Shown here piece by piece: positions 39,656-64,000 of a stretch of DNA of 64,000 bases. Each line of letters opens with the position of its first letter. Positions within the stretch are counted from its first letter, which is position 1. The notes beneath the pieces are model-generated. The model was given only the letters and a program-made list of their open reading frames with translations, did not search any database and had not been told where the DNA came from. The stretch is from Chlorella sorokiniana (lineage: Eukaryota; Chlorophyta; Trebouxiophyceae; Chlorellales; Chlorellaceae). Location: contig CP084608.1 in NCBI GenBank assembly GCA_025917655.1, positions 806,001 to 870,000 of the forward strand, written 5' to 3'. A program made the translations under genes and the position numbers.

Positions 39656-40869
39656 CTACAGGCTAAGCTCCTCAGGTGATACGACAATGCCATCCTGGAA
39701 AGGGATTGGCATGTTTGAGAGGCAAAAGGCTGGGTGTTTGATGAACAGCCACTGCACCTTTCAAGCAGCTTCTCCAGGTTCCAACAGGAAGGCAGGGTTG
39801 TACTTTCAACCAGGCTCCAGGATTCCCCCTGCATCATGACCCGCCCCGCCTCCCAGCCAGCCCACCTTGTCGGCATACACCCAGTCCCCTGGCTTGACCA
39901 CGACCCCAGCGAACATGATGGGCACATCGCGCAGCCCCTTGTCGCGCTTAGCAGACTTGAGGGGGTAGGTAGCCAGCGCTTTCACGCCCAGAGGCATCTT
40001 GCCAATATCCTGAGATACAATTGGGTCAGCAAGAATATCAAAACTGTGATCAGGACATGAATGGAAACAACCGACTGTAGCATGGCCAGCCCTCATGGCA
40101 CACCAGCACAAGATGCTCCGCACCTCCCACAGTATGCGCCCTACCTCGCTGTCGCGGATGCAGCCGTTGATAATGATGCCGCTCCAGCCATTCTTGTGTG
40201 CCATTTCGGCAATGTTGTCCCCCAGCAGCGCGCAGCTGCATGGCATGGAGAGAGCGGCACAGGAGGTGTGAAAACAAGGAGCAGGCAGCTATCGTTGTAA
40301 CAACGAAGCGCGTTGAGCTGCCAGTGCAGGCGCCCTGCCCACCGTACCGCATGCTTGCGCCTCCATCAACCACCAGCACACGCCCCCGCCGGGCTCTTCC
40401 AGGGCGGCACGCACCAGCGGGTTGGCCTGGTGTCAGGCAGGCGAGGGGGCACATGAGCAGCGGGTGTGCAGCAGAGCTCGTACATGGGGTGCGCAGTCAG
40501 CCTGCGGCTCAGCTGGGCCTGACAGGACTCGACAGCCTCCCCCATAGGCCCCTCCTTCTGTGGTGCTGGAGCACGTGCCGCACCTCGAAGCACTTCACCG
40601 TCGCTGCCTTGCCACGAAAGCGAAGGTGCCCCCAAAGTCCTTGAACAGCCCTGCCTGCACAATCTGCAGGCGTGTCTGATGCACCTCATCCACTGGCGTG
40701 GGGTGGTAAACATCGCATAGGTCAGCGGTGCCCAGGCGTGTGGGATCGGGGGTGGGTACTGATTGCTTGTAGGGCCCGAGGCCTGCGCAGCAAACCCACG
40801 GCTGGTGGCGGAGCAGCTGGCGGCAGCCATCCAGCGCTGCGCTGCGAATTGTGCGGTCCTGGCAAGCAT
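39656..40869 (-). CDS. RraA-like / 4-hydroxy-4-methyl-2-oxoglutarate aldolase family protein
   Basis: RraA-like proteins share a fold with HMG/oxaloacetate aldolase; bacterial RraA instead inhibits RNase E, so the reaction here is open. ATG 40869 starts a mitochondrial-type presequence (MLARTAQFAAQRWMAAASCS, Arg-containing, no acids). The domain reads RLGTADLCDVYHPTPVDEVH (about 40680-40740), KDFGGTFAFRGKAATVKCFE (about 40580-40645), NPLVRAALEEPG and VLVVDGGASMR. Next are LLGDNIAEMAHKNGWSGIII and N-G-C-I-R-D-S (catalytic Arg/Asp region, 40140-40240), then PLGVKALATYPLKSAKRDKG and PIMFAGVVVKPGDWVYAD. The last exon ends DGIVVSPEELSL. One-base slips lie near 40750 (G-run) and near 40393 (G-run). 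The gene is divergent from the mitochondrial carrier. Confidence 0.87.
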
Positions 40870-41300
40870 GTTGGTCGATGGCAAAAGCGGATGGAAGTGA
40901 TGAGCAGCGCTTTGGCTGCTTGGCTAGGGCCTGCCAGAGAGCAACAGGTGCGAAACGAATCGAGCCCCTCAGAATGGCTTTCTATCCATCGATTTGCCGA
41001 TCCACAGTCCAGAATGCAGATACCCGCCCAATTCGGCCCTGTGCGCGTGGGCAGGACAATCGGCTGTACACAAGAACTACTACTCCAAATCGAAATCGCA
41101 ATGGACGAAATCGCAATTGCTACAACATTGTGTCGCCTGAAACACCACTTCGAACTCCTTGCTTCGTGCTTGCCACTCTCATCTGCTCTACACTACTACC
41201 CGCTCGGCAGAAGCGGGCATAGAGGTGCCGCTTCCTTTGCCGGTTGAAGGACGTTATTTGTGCCAAGGAGCAGAAGCCAAGACCGCGCTGCAACACTAGT
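40870..41300. promoter_or_regulatory. Divergent 5' region, RraA-like/mitochondrial carrier
   Basis: 431 bases between two divergent start codons of mitochondrial-type genes. A mildly AT-richer stretch lies near 41080-41130. No known element is recognised. Confidence 0.5.
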
Positions 41301-42988
41301 ATGGAAGAGGTGCAGATGCCGTCAGTGGCACCACCACCGTCGCTGACAGCAGCGCCGCCCACCTCTGGCCTTGTCAAGTTTGCCAAGGACAGCTTTGCGG
41401 GAACAGCGGGTAAGCACCTTGGCACCTTGAGTTGTGAGCTGCTTACAGCTGCTGTGCCTCGTGCAAATCACTTGCCATTGACATGCTGCCAGTCGTGTGT
41501 CCTAAAACGCATAACACCGCACGCCACGTGCCTTCCCTTTCCATGCAGGGGGCATTGCGGTGACCATGGTGGGACATCCCTTTGACACGGTGAAGGTCCG
41601 CCTACAGACGCAGCCCACCGCCAACCCCATTTACAGTGAGCTTTCCGGAATGAAGAGCGAGAGATGTGCTCACTGTGTCTAGCTGATCTATGCAGTGGCA
41701 CGCGCTTGCGAACAAACAGCAGCAAGACACTGAGCTCTGGTTTCCTGAGAAAGAAAAATTGCTGTGTGTCCTTAGCCACGCATTGTTTGGACTGAATCTC
41801 CCGTTCCCCTCCTGTCCAGGCGGCGCCATCGACTGCGTTCGCAAGACGTTGCAGTGGGAGGGCGTGGCCGGGCTGTACAAGGGCGTGACCTCCCGCTGGC
41901 GGGCCAGATGTTCTTTCGCGCCACCCTCTTCTCCGCATTTGGCGCCTCCAAGCGCTGGCTGGGCACCAACGCAGACGGCAGCACCCGCCCCCTCACCACT
42001 GCCGACTTTTACAAGGCAGGCTTCATCACTGGGGCGGCGGCTGCCTTCACGGAGAGCCCCATCGATTTTTACAAGAGCCAGATCCAGGTGCAGATGGTGC
42101 GAGCCAAGTCAGACCCCAGCTACAAGCGTGAGTGGGTGGGCGACTGAGCAGCATGAGCTGGCGAGTGGGCAGCAAGTCGTGGCCAGCTGCGTGATGACCC
42201 GCTGGCGAGGCTTGGGCAGCCCTCGCCTGACCACAGGCAGCGTTGCTGAGAGGGCTCTCAGCCACGCCCCTCGCTCTTGGCCTTATGCTCAGCGCACGTT
42301 GCAGGTCCCTCAAATTCGCACTGGCACGTCTTGAGCGTCCCCATCCCTCCCCGCGCAGCCCCTTACACCAGCGTGTTCGACTGTGTGAAGGCCACGCTGC
42401 GGCACAGCGGCGCGCGGGGCCCCTTCCAGGGCCTGTCTGCGACGCTGCTGCGCAACGCCCCCGCCAACTCCATCTATCTGGGCTCCTTTGAGGTGATGAA
42501 GCAGCGGGCGGCGGAGCACTACGGCTGCGACACCAAGGACCTGTCGGCGGGCGTGGTGCTGGCTGCAGGCGGCACCGGCGGCATCCTCTACTGGCTGGCC
42601 ATCTTCCCTGGTGCGCGGCTGCGGACTGTGGCTGCATGCCGCCTGAAAAGGAGTGGGTCGGGGCAGGCCATGACCAGCCGCGCCTGGCTGCCACGCCGCT
42701 CCCAGCAGCGTTGGTTGTTGTGACGAGGTTTGGTGCTGAGCTGCTGTTATCTGGCCGTCCTGCCCCCTCCTGCCCGCAGTGGACGTGGTCAAGAGCGCGA
42801 TGATGACAGACTCCATCGACCCGGCAGCGCGGCGGTACCCCAGCGTGCCCGCCACGGCGCGCGCTCTGTGGGCCGAGGGCGGCCTCTCCCGCTTCTACCG
42901 CGGCTTCTCGCCCTGCATCATGAGGGCCGCTCCCGCCAACGCCGTCATGCTCTTCACCGTGGACCGCGTCACGCGCATGCTGGGCTGA
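41301..42988 (+). CDS. Mitochondrial carrier (SLC25) of the carnitine-acylcarnitine/BOU-like group
   Basis: An inner-membrane carrier with three carrier repeats. Exons: 41301-41409, 41549-41635, 41820-42127, 42359-42610, 42780-42988, about 321 residues. The three signature loops are [29 protein letters not shown] and [12 protein letters not shown], with the matching G-x-x-G-x-x-x-G segments ([26 protein letters not shown]). The second signature has Asp-Phe-Tyr-Lys rather than the usual Asp/Glu-x-Val/Ile-Lys. The first and third repeats look most like carnitine-acylcarnitine carriers and plant BOU. Arabidopsis BOU has been linked to photorespiration and reported to carry glutamate, so substrate assignment here is only a hypothesis. 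The frame slips by one base near 41892 in a C-run. TGTAA lies at 43266-43270. Confidence 0.87.
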
Positions 42989-43458
42989 GCAGCCCCTGCT
43001 GGACCGCCTCTGCCTTGCGTTCATCATTGAAATTATGGCTGTCAAAGGCCCATCGCTGGTCTTGTATGCCACTCCCCCAGCTCGCTGTGTGCGCCTGGAT
43101 CTCTTCTGGCTGCAGCGCTGTGCACGCATGGGCTGCCCACCCCCATTTAATTGGATGACACCTCCCGCCCCAAATGATGCAATCGCATTTGCTCGGCCAT
43201 TGCAGGGCAGCCTTGATTACCAGCTGTCCTCTGGGCCCCGCCCTTTCCCACAGCCACTGATTTTGTGTAACACCCGGATAAGGCAATGGGAGGGAGGTTT
43301 GACTCAAGCGTTCAAAAATATGCAGTGCCAGGCAGAAGCGGAGCGAACAGATAGCACTACGAAATGTGGGGGTGAGCAAAGCGAATAGTTGAATGGCATT
43401 GTCAAGGTATCCTGCCGCGGCACGTGCGTGGCAGGCCTGCATCGCTGCCGTGCGCGGT
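42989..43458. other. Convergent 3' spacer, carrier/AGT
   Basis: 470 bases between facing stop codons; no coding sequence recognised. Confidence 0.45.
43266..43270 (+). terminator. TGTAA poly(A) signal, mitochondrial carrier gene
   Basis: TGTAA lies 278 bases after the carrier stop codon, in the convergent spacer before the AGT stop. Confidence 0.45.
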
Positions 43459-45729
<2,271 letters not shown>

Positions 45730-46206
45730 CGAACTGAGTTACCGAGAGTCGAGCTGGCCCGCTTAGTAATTACAGGTGGCCCTGTGGCGCCTGGTCACTA
45801 CCACCAGCGCAGCGCAGCCTCGAGCTCTGGGCAGGCAACCGCCCTGCGATCAAGATTAGGCGAATGCAAGCAGGTAGTGATGCCTGCAGAATCGTGACCG
45901 AGCCGCCGCCATCCAAGATGACGCGGTACATCGATGATGTACATTGGTTGCCGCCTGTGCACCCACAGTCATGGGTGTTGCCCACACTCACCTTGCAGTC
46001 TGCAAAGATACACCCTGCAATAGCGAAGTGGAGCCACGCACTGCAGGTGACGAGCTGCAAATTTCCAACCAGGTTGGTCATGCCTGACGCCCATGCATCA
46101 ATGCAGAAGTGAAGGCCAGAAGAGCCTGGTGGCAGAGCTTGCAACTAGCTACGTCTTGCTACTTCTTTGATGGATCCCCACAATTGTAGTTCCTGGGAGG
46201 AGTGCC
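45730..46206. promoter_or_regulatory. Divergent 5' region, AGT/alanine aminotransferase
   Basis: 477 bases between two divergent genes of the same metabolic step. An open frame crosses part of it without conserved sequence. No known motif is recognised. Confidence 0.5.
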
Positions 46207-49200
46207 ATGTCCACCATACATGACGTCCTCGGGCGCTTCAGCGGCCGCTGGCGGCTGCGCCAGCTCAGCATCCCAGTCCTTAAAACGAGACGCGGGCCTG
46301 ACATCCTTGCTCATCAAACCAAGATGCTGTCGTCAAAATCATCGGATTCCCTGCTTCTGCATAACCCCGTGAAGAGGAGGCCCGAGCCCCTTTGCGTGGA
46401 CACTCTCAACCCGAACGTATGAACCTGTCGTAAATTGAATGCTAATGACATGGTGGTCGACAATTGCCGGGTGTGGAGACGATCTTGCCGTGTGTCAGAC
46501 TTGCACTGAAAGCCCTTCCTCTCGCACGTGCCGTCCCTCGTGCTGCAGGTGATCGAAGCGGAGTATGCAGGCAAGTAACTCCAGCGCTCATAGGCGAACT
46601 CAAAGCCCTGAGCCAGGCAGCGGGCCCGGTGCACCTCTCACACAGCGGCGCACAGGCCACGCCGCTGCTCCTATGGCTGCTGTTCTTTTGGCATACGCTG
46701 CGTAGACTGCAGTGGCCCAATCACAACAACTTGGAAGAAGACAGCCATTTCAGTCTATCCTGCCTGGCTGCCTCTTGTTGGCTGCCGTTGCTGCCTGCAG
46801 TTCGTGGCGCCATCGCACTGAAGAGTGCTGCCTACCAGCAGCAAGTGCGGGAGGGCAAGGGCGACAGCCTGCCCTTCGATAAGGTCTACCAGTGCAACAT
46901 CGGCAACCCACAGATACTTGGCCAGGCAAGAAGCAACGCGCCAGCAGGGGCAGTGGACGGCACCCTGGCAGCCTGCAGCCCTCGCCCACAGGGGCCAGCT
47001 GTCGGGCCAACTTCCGCGGCATTCCCAACAGGATCGTGCAGAGTTGCGACCCCAGCAAGCCCATGGGTGCTACTGGTGGGCTTAAGCCAGCTGCTTCACC
47101 ACTGCTGCGATCCTCCCCGCAGAAGCCTGTCACCTTCTTCCGTCAAGTCCTCAGCCTGTGTGAGTATCGGGAGCTGCTGGACAACCCGCTGGCGGCACAA
47201 ATCTACCCCCAGATGCCATTGAGGTGCGTGTCCCCCAGTCAGTGGTAGCGGTGACAACGGCCACCGTCCTGACTGCTGGGTGTCCTAAGACTGACAATGT
47301 TCATGCCGCAGAGCCAGAGGGTAGCCATTGCCCACATGTGTTTCTCATTGCCCACATGTGTTTTGCCCCATAATCTACCCTGCCCTTGCAGCGTGCCCGT
47401 TACTACCTTGACAACATCCCCGGAGGGGTGGGCGCCTACTCTGAGTCCAAGGGCGCGGTGGTGCTGCGTAAGGAGGTGGCCAAGGTGCGCTGCGCCGTAA
47501 ACATGCGTGCTATGCATGAAGTGGGCGGTAGCTGCCGCCCACAGGCAGCCGACTCTGTGCTGTGTTGTGGGAAGCTTGGGATTCCGACAGACCATAGCAG
47601 GTGTTTGATGTGCCTGCGCACCCCTATTCACCTGGATGCCTGCAGGGCATAGAGGCGCGGGATGGGCACCCGTGCGACATCGACTCCTTGTGGCTGACAG
47701 ACGGCGCCAGCCCTGGCGTGCACTACATGATGAAAATGCTGCTGAGGAATGAGCACGTGAGCCGCAAGCGGGGTGTGGTAGGGAAGTGGGCAGCCGGGCA
47801 CCAGCTGGCACCCACACGCCTGCGGCGCCACGCCCAGCCTTGACGGCCAACAGGGCATGGCGTCGGTGCGCTTCCGTCCCTCCCGCAGGACTGCATCCTG
47901 TGCCCCATCCCCCAGTACCCCCTCTACTCCGCCACCATCAAGCTGTACGGCGGCACGCTGCTGCCCTACTTCCTGGAGGAGGGGCGCGGCTGGCAGACCA
48001 CTCTGGAGGCGCTCAGGGAGGCGGTGAGTGCCCCGCTGGGCCGCGCTCAGGGGACCTGCCCAGCTGCTGGTGCCTGCTCCGCTCGCTCGGCGGCTCGCCA
48101 ACGATGCTCTTCGGTGGGACTGACATGCGCCTCATCCCCCACACCCGCACGCGCCCCCGCTCAAAATCAGGTCGGCGATGCGAGGCGGCAGGGGCAGCAG
48201 GTGCGTGCCATGGTTGTGATCAACCCCGGCAACCCCACCGGCCAGGTGCTCGACCGCGCCAACCAGGAGGACATCATCCGCTTCTGCGGCCAGGTGGGGG
48301 TGGTGTGTGGGGGCCAGCACGGCCCCGCACGGGGCAGGGGCAGGGCGAGTCCCAGGTGCCGGGGCGGCTCCTGCCGCATAATGACGCACCGTCGCTCCTC
48401 CCTCGCACCCTTCCATCCCCGCCCCGCCCTTCATGCCACCAGGAGGGCCTGGTGCTGATAGCCGACGAGGTGTACCAGACCAACGTGTACGCCGCCGGCA
48501 AGACCTTCCACTCCTTCAAGAAGGTGCTGGTGGAGATGGAGCCAGCCCTGGCCACCTCGGTCCCCCTCGTCTCCCTCAACTCCATCTCAAAGGGCTTCTT
48601 CGGGAGTGCGGCAGGTGCGGGCGCCGCCACCACCCAAATGCACTTTGACAGCCCAGGAAGCCGCTGCGCTTGCTGCCTGCGCAACGGTGCGCGTGAGCAC
48701 GCGTTTTCTGGCCTGCACTGCGGTCTGGCATGCGTTTCATCTTCCCTGCAAAGCGGCCGGGCTCCAGGCCAGCAACTCTGACACCGAAAGGCCTCGCCCG
48801 TCCCGCACGCGCTGTCGCAGGCGCGGCGGCTACTTTGAGTTGGTCAACTTCCCCTCTGACGTCAGGGACCAGCTGTACAAGCTGTCCTCCATCTCCCTCT
48901 GCCCCAACCTGTCGGGCCAGATCTGCATGGCCCTCATCATGAACCCCCGGCAGCTGGGGACCCCAGCTACGAGCAGTACACACGGGAGCGGGACGACATC
49001 CTGGCGGTGCGCTGCTCAGCGCCCCCGGTGCTGCTGGGTGGCCGGCGGTGTCTGGATTCTCAAGCGTGCCTGCGCATGAATGCAGCGCTGACGGGCCACC
49101 GTGGCATTCGCCCTCAACCCCACTGCAGTCCCTGAAGCGGCGCGCGGAGCTGGTGCAAAGAACGTTCTCGGAGCTGGAGGGCGTGTCGTGCAACCCTGGT

Positions 49201-49990
49201 AGGCCGCACCGGCCTGCTCGCCTTCTTGCCACACTTGCCTCTTGCCATGCTCCTGCACGTCTTCTGTGCTTCGCCTTAATATGCACCGGCCCTTTCCCTT
49301 CATGCCTGCGCAGTGGAGGGGGCCATGTACGCTTTCCCGCGGCTCACCATGCCCGCGGGGCGCGCGAGGCTGCTGCGTCCCAGGGCAAGCAGCCCGACTT
49401 CCTCTACTGCATGGACCTGCTGGATGCCACCGGAATCGTCACAGTACCCGGCTCCGGCTTTGGCCAGGTGCGGCGTGTGGTTGGTGGGTGGTTGGTGGGT
49501 GGCGTGTGTCAGTGTGTGTGGTGTGGTGGTTGGGGGAGGGGGCGCGGGTGCTCGGGACGTACCAGCCGTGCCTCTCTGCGGGACCCTGGCCAGCCTCAGT
49601 GACGAATGCAGCGGCCCATGCTGCAGCACCGCTTTTGTCGTGTGCGCCCCCGCCTTGGACTTCCCCGCTCACCTTTTCAGTTTGCATCCTTTGCCTGCAC
49701 TCACACGCACGCCTCCTTCACGTTGTTGACAGGAGCCGGGCACCTTCCACCTGCGCACCACCATCCTGCCCCCGAGGCCGACATGGAGGCCGTGTCCCGC
49801 AAGATTGCGCAGTTCCACGAGGTGCAAAGAAGGGAGGCTGCTGCTCCGACAGCGAACCTGCTGCTCGTGCTTGTGTGAATGCACAAAAGGGATTGCGACT
49901 GCTGGTGAGCCCCGACACCAATGCTGGTGCGTTGCCCTCTGCGCCCATCCTCCGCAGGGCTTTATGAAGAAGTACAAGAATGGGTCGTGA
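46207..49990 (+). CDS. Alanine aminotransferase / glutamate:glyoxylate aminotransferase
   Basis: Class I PLP aminotransferase of the AlaAT/GGAT group (glutamate + pyruvate, or glutamate + glyoxylate). ATG 46207 opens an Arg-rich start (MSTIHDVLGRFSGRWRLRQL) suited to mitochondrial import. Exon 1 ends LCVDTLNPN. A 21-base micro-exon (46550-46570, VIEAEYA) follows, then VRGAIALKSAAYQQQVREGK and CNIGNPQILGQ. Next are KPVTFFRQVLSLC, GAYSESKGAVVLR, LTDGASPGVHYMMKMLL, CPIPQYPLYSATI, VVINPGNPTGQVLDR and LIADEVYQTNVYAAGKTFHS. SLNSISKGFFG carries the PLP lysine. The rest reads GGYFELVNFPSDVRDQLYKL, EGAMYAFPRL, GIVTVPGSGFGQ and a short last exon FMKKYKNGS. No peroxisomal SRM/SKL tail. Two introns use GC donors (46571, 46926). 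One-base slips lie near 48602, 48957 and 49356. Confidence 0.92.
47326..47363. repeat. 20-bp tandem duplication in an AlaAT intron
   Basis: CATTGCCCACATGTGTTT occurs at 47326 and again at 47346 in the intron before the exon ARYYLDNIPGG. Confidence 0.85.
49478..49560. repeat. GT/GGT-rich minisatellite in an AlaAT intron
   Basis: GTTGGTGGGTG-type units and GTGTGTG tracts merge into a G-run-rich stretch. It has G-quadruplex potential in the transcribed RNA sense. Confidence 0.7.
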
Positions 49991-51203
49991 GCACGACCGC
50001 GACTCTGTTGCCTCATGTCACGTTTCCGCCTGGGCCACCACACCCCGCTCTCGCAGCGTGGCGCCGCCATGATGCCCCGGCTAGCCAGGACTGATATTCT
50101 GCGGCTTGTCTTCTGCTATGCGCTCCCTGCCCCTTTCCGCATTCCCGCTGTGCTTTTCCGGCAGAGTTGAACCAGCAACGCTGTGCCCTGCTCATCCACC
50201 TGTCGCCTGCTGTGGGCTTTCCTGCTCTGCAGAGGCAGCAGACCAATGCCTGCCTGTGTACAACCGTCTCGGGACGGATCGCTTATATCTGCATTTTTCT
50301 GTTTCTTGAGACAAATGCATATGCCCGACTTTTGGTCCACCAAGCCCGGACCGTCGCTGAACCCATCCATCGACTGCAACTTACACTATAGAAAAAATTT
50401 GCACTACGCAAGGGTGGAAAACCGACTGGGGGATGGTAATGATAGATCAAGCAAGGCAAATGCAGGCCCTGGGCTACAGGTGCACAGCTGCAGACCCGCC
50501 ACAACAGGCGGCGTCAGGCGGTGCGTGGCTCGGAAGGGTGGGCTCAGATACACATGAGGGCAAGTGACTGTCCCATGAATACCGGGAAAGCGCTACATGT
50601 GAGCAGAGGTGCATGCAATTGATACGAGAAAACTAGCGACTGGGAAACAGGGGGAGGGAACCCAAACAAGGGCAAATCGTCAGAAATCGTCAGAGGGCAT
50701 TCCGGTCACCAGGCTTGGTGTGGCAGAGGGCGGCAGCGTTTGCGCCTCTAGTGCGAAAAATCTGGGCCGGAAAAGCGGTGCGGTTCTCTATCGTGCACGC
50801 AGGGATCTTCTGTTATGCATCGCCGAGCACTTGGGTGCCATCGCTCAGCATTCAAACAACACATGTCGACATCATTCATTGGGGATGGTGGGTTGCGCAC
50901 CGCGCTGGTGCAGAAGGCGAGTCAGTACTGACGGGGGTCGGGTGTGGGTTTGGGTAGGGCGAGCTTGTCGCCCTGCCAAGATTTGCGACTGCGAGGCGAT
51001 GCTGGCCCGCTCAGACCGCCAGCGGGCGGCCCAGCAGGCCGCCTGCCTCCTCCAGCTCAGCCCAGGTGAAGATGCCGCTGCAGCAGGGGTGGATGTTGGG
51101 GTGCGGAAGGGCGGGGGTCATGCTGGAGGTGCACTGCACGGCTGCTGCAGCGCGCATCAAGTGGTTGAAGAGCAGCAGCTGCAGCCTCAGCGACGTGTCG
51201 GGC
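49991..51203. other. Convergent 3' region, AlaAT/GOGAT
   Basis: 1.2 kb between facing stop codons. A plus-strand open frame runs from 50609 into the last GOGAT exon, but it shows no conserved sequence and looks like chance in GC-rich DNA. I see no RNA gene. Confidence 0.5.

Positions 51204-64000
<12,797 letters not shown>

Overview
The window looks like nuclear DNA of a coccoid green alga, probably a trebouxiophyte of the Chlorella/Coccomyxa type. The reasons are GC-rich sequence, many short GT-AG introns (with several GC-AG introns), conserved green-lineage genes such as a chloroplast-type NADP-malate dehydrogenase and an NADH-type GOGAT, TGTAA motifs after several genes (the green algal poly(A) signal), and LINE fragments joined to poly(A). 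The organism is inferred; no rRNA or organelle marker lies in the window. No tRNA, rRNA or CRISPR array was found by eye.

Layout. 1-6.2 kb is a graveyard of transposable elements: a poly(A)-ended tail, two LINE fragments in opposite orientation, a truncated Copia-like LTR element, and an unusual element carrying a PCIF1-like segment, an RNase H domain, a zinc knuckle and a restriction-like endonuclease segment but no visible reverse transcriptase. 6.4-19 kb holds housekeeping genes: SPOUT1-type RNA methyltransferase, Rab geranylgeranyltransferase beta, FtsJ/MRM2-type rRNA methyltransferase, ZnT9-type zinc carrier, a TPT-family transporter and an unrecognised one-helix membrane protein. 19.3-26.9 kb is one large unrecognised multi-exon gene. 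28-41 kb holds chloroplast NADP-MDH, the spliceosomal DEAH helicase PRP43/DHX15, an RBR ubiquitin ligase with three SUMO-interaction-like motifs, a small coiled-coil membrane protein and an RraA-like protein. 41-64 kb holds a mitochondrial carrier, alanine:glyoxylate aminotransferase, alanine/glutamate:glyoxylate aminotransferase and NADH-GOGAT, the last running off the right edge.

How the genes work together. Five gene pairs are head-to-head with short shared 5' regions (SPOUT1/RABGGTB, FtsJ/ZnT9, MDH/DHX15, RraA/carrier, AGT/AlaAT). In three of them both members look mitochondrial. The carrier, the two aminotransferases and GOGAT fit one process: glyoxylate amination and glutamate recycling, which chlorophytes carry out largely in mitochondria.

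Quality caution. Many strongly conserved exons change frame by one base, nearly always inside a short homopolymer run. Because this affects unrelated essential genes, I read it as uncorrected assembly error. Exon limits below come from reading splice sites and conserved protein motifs by eye.
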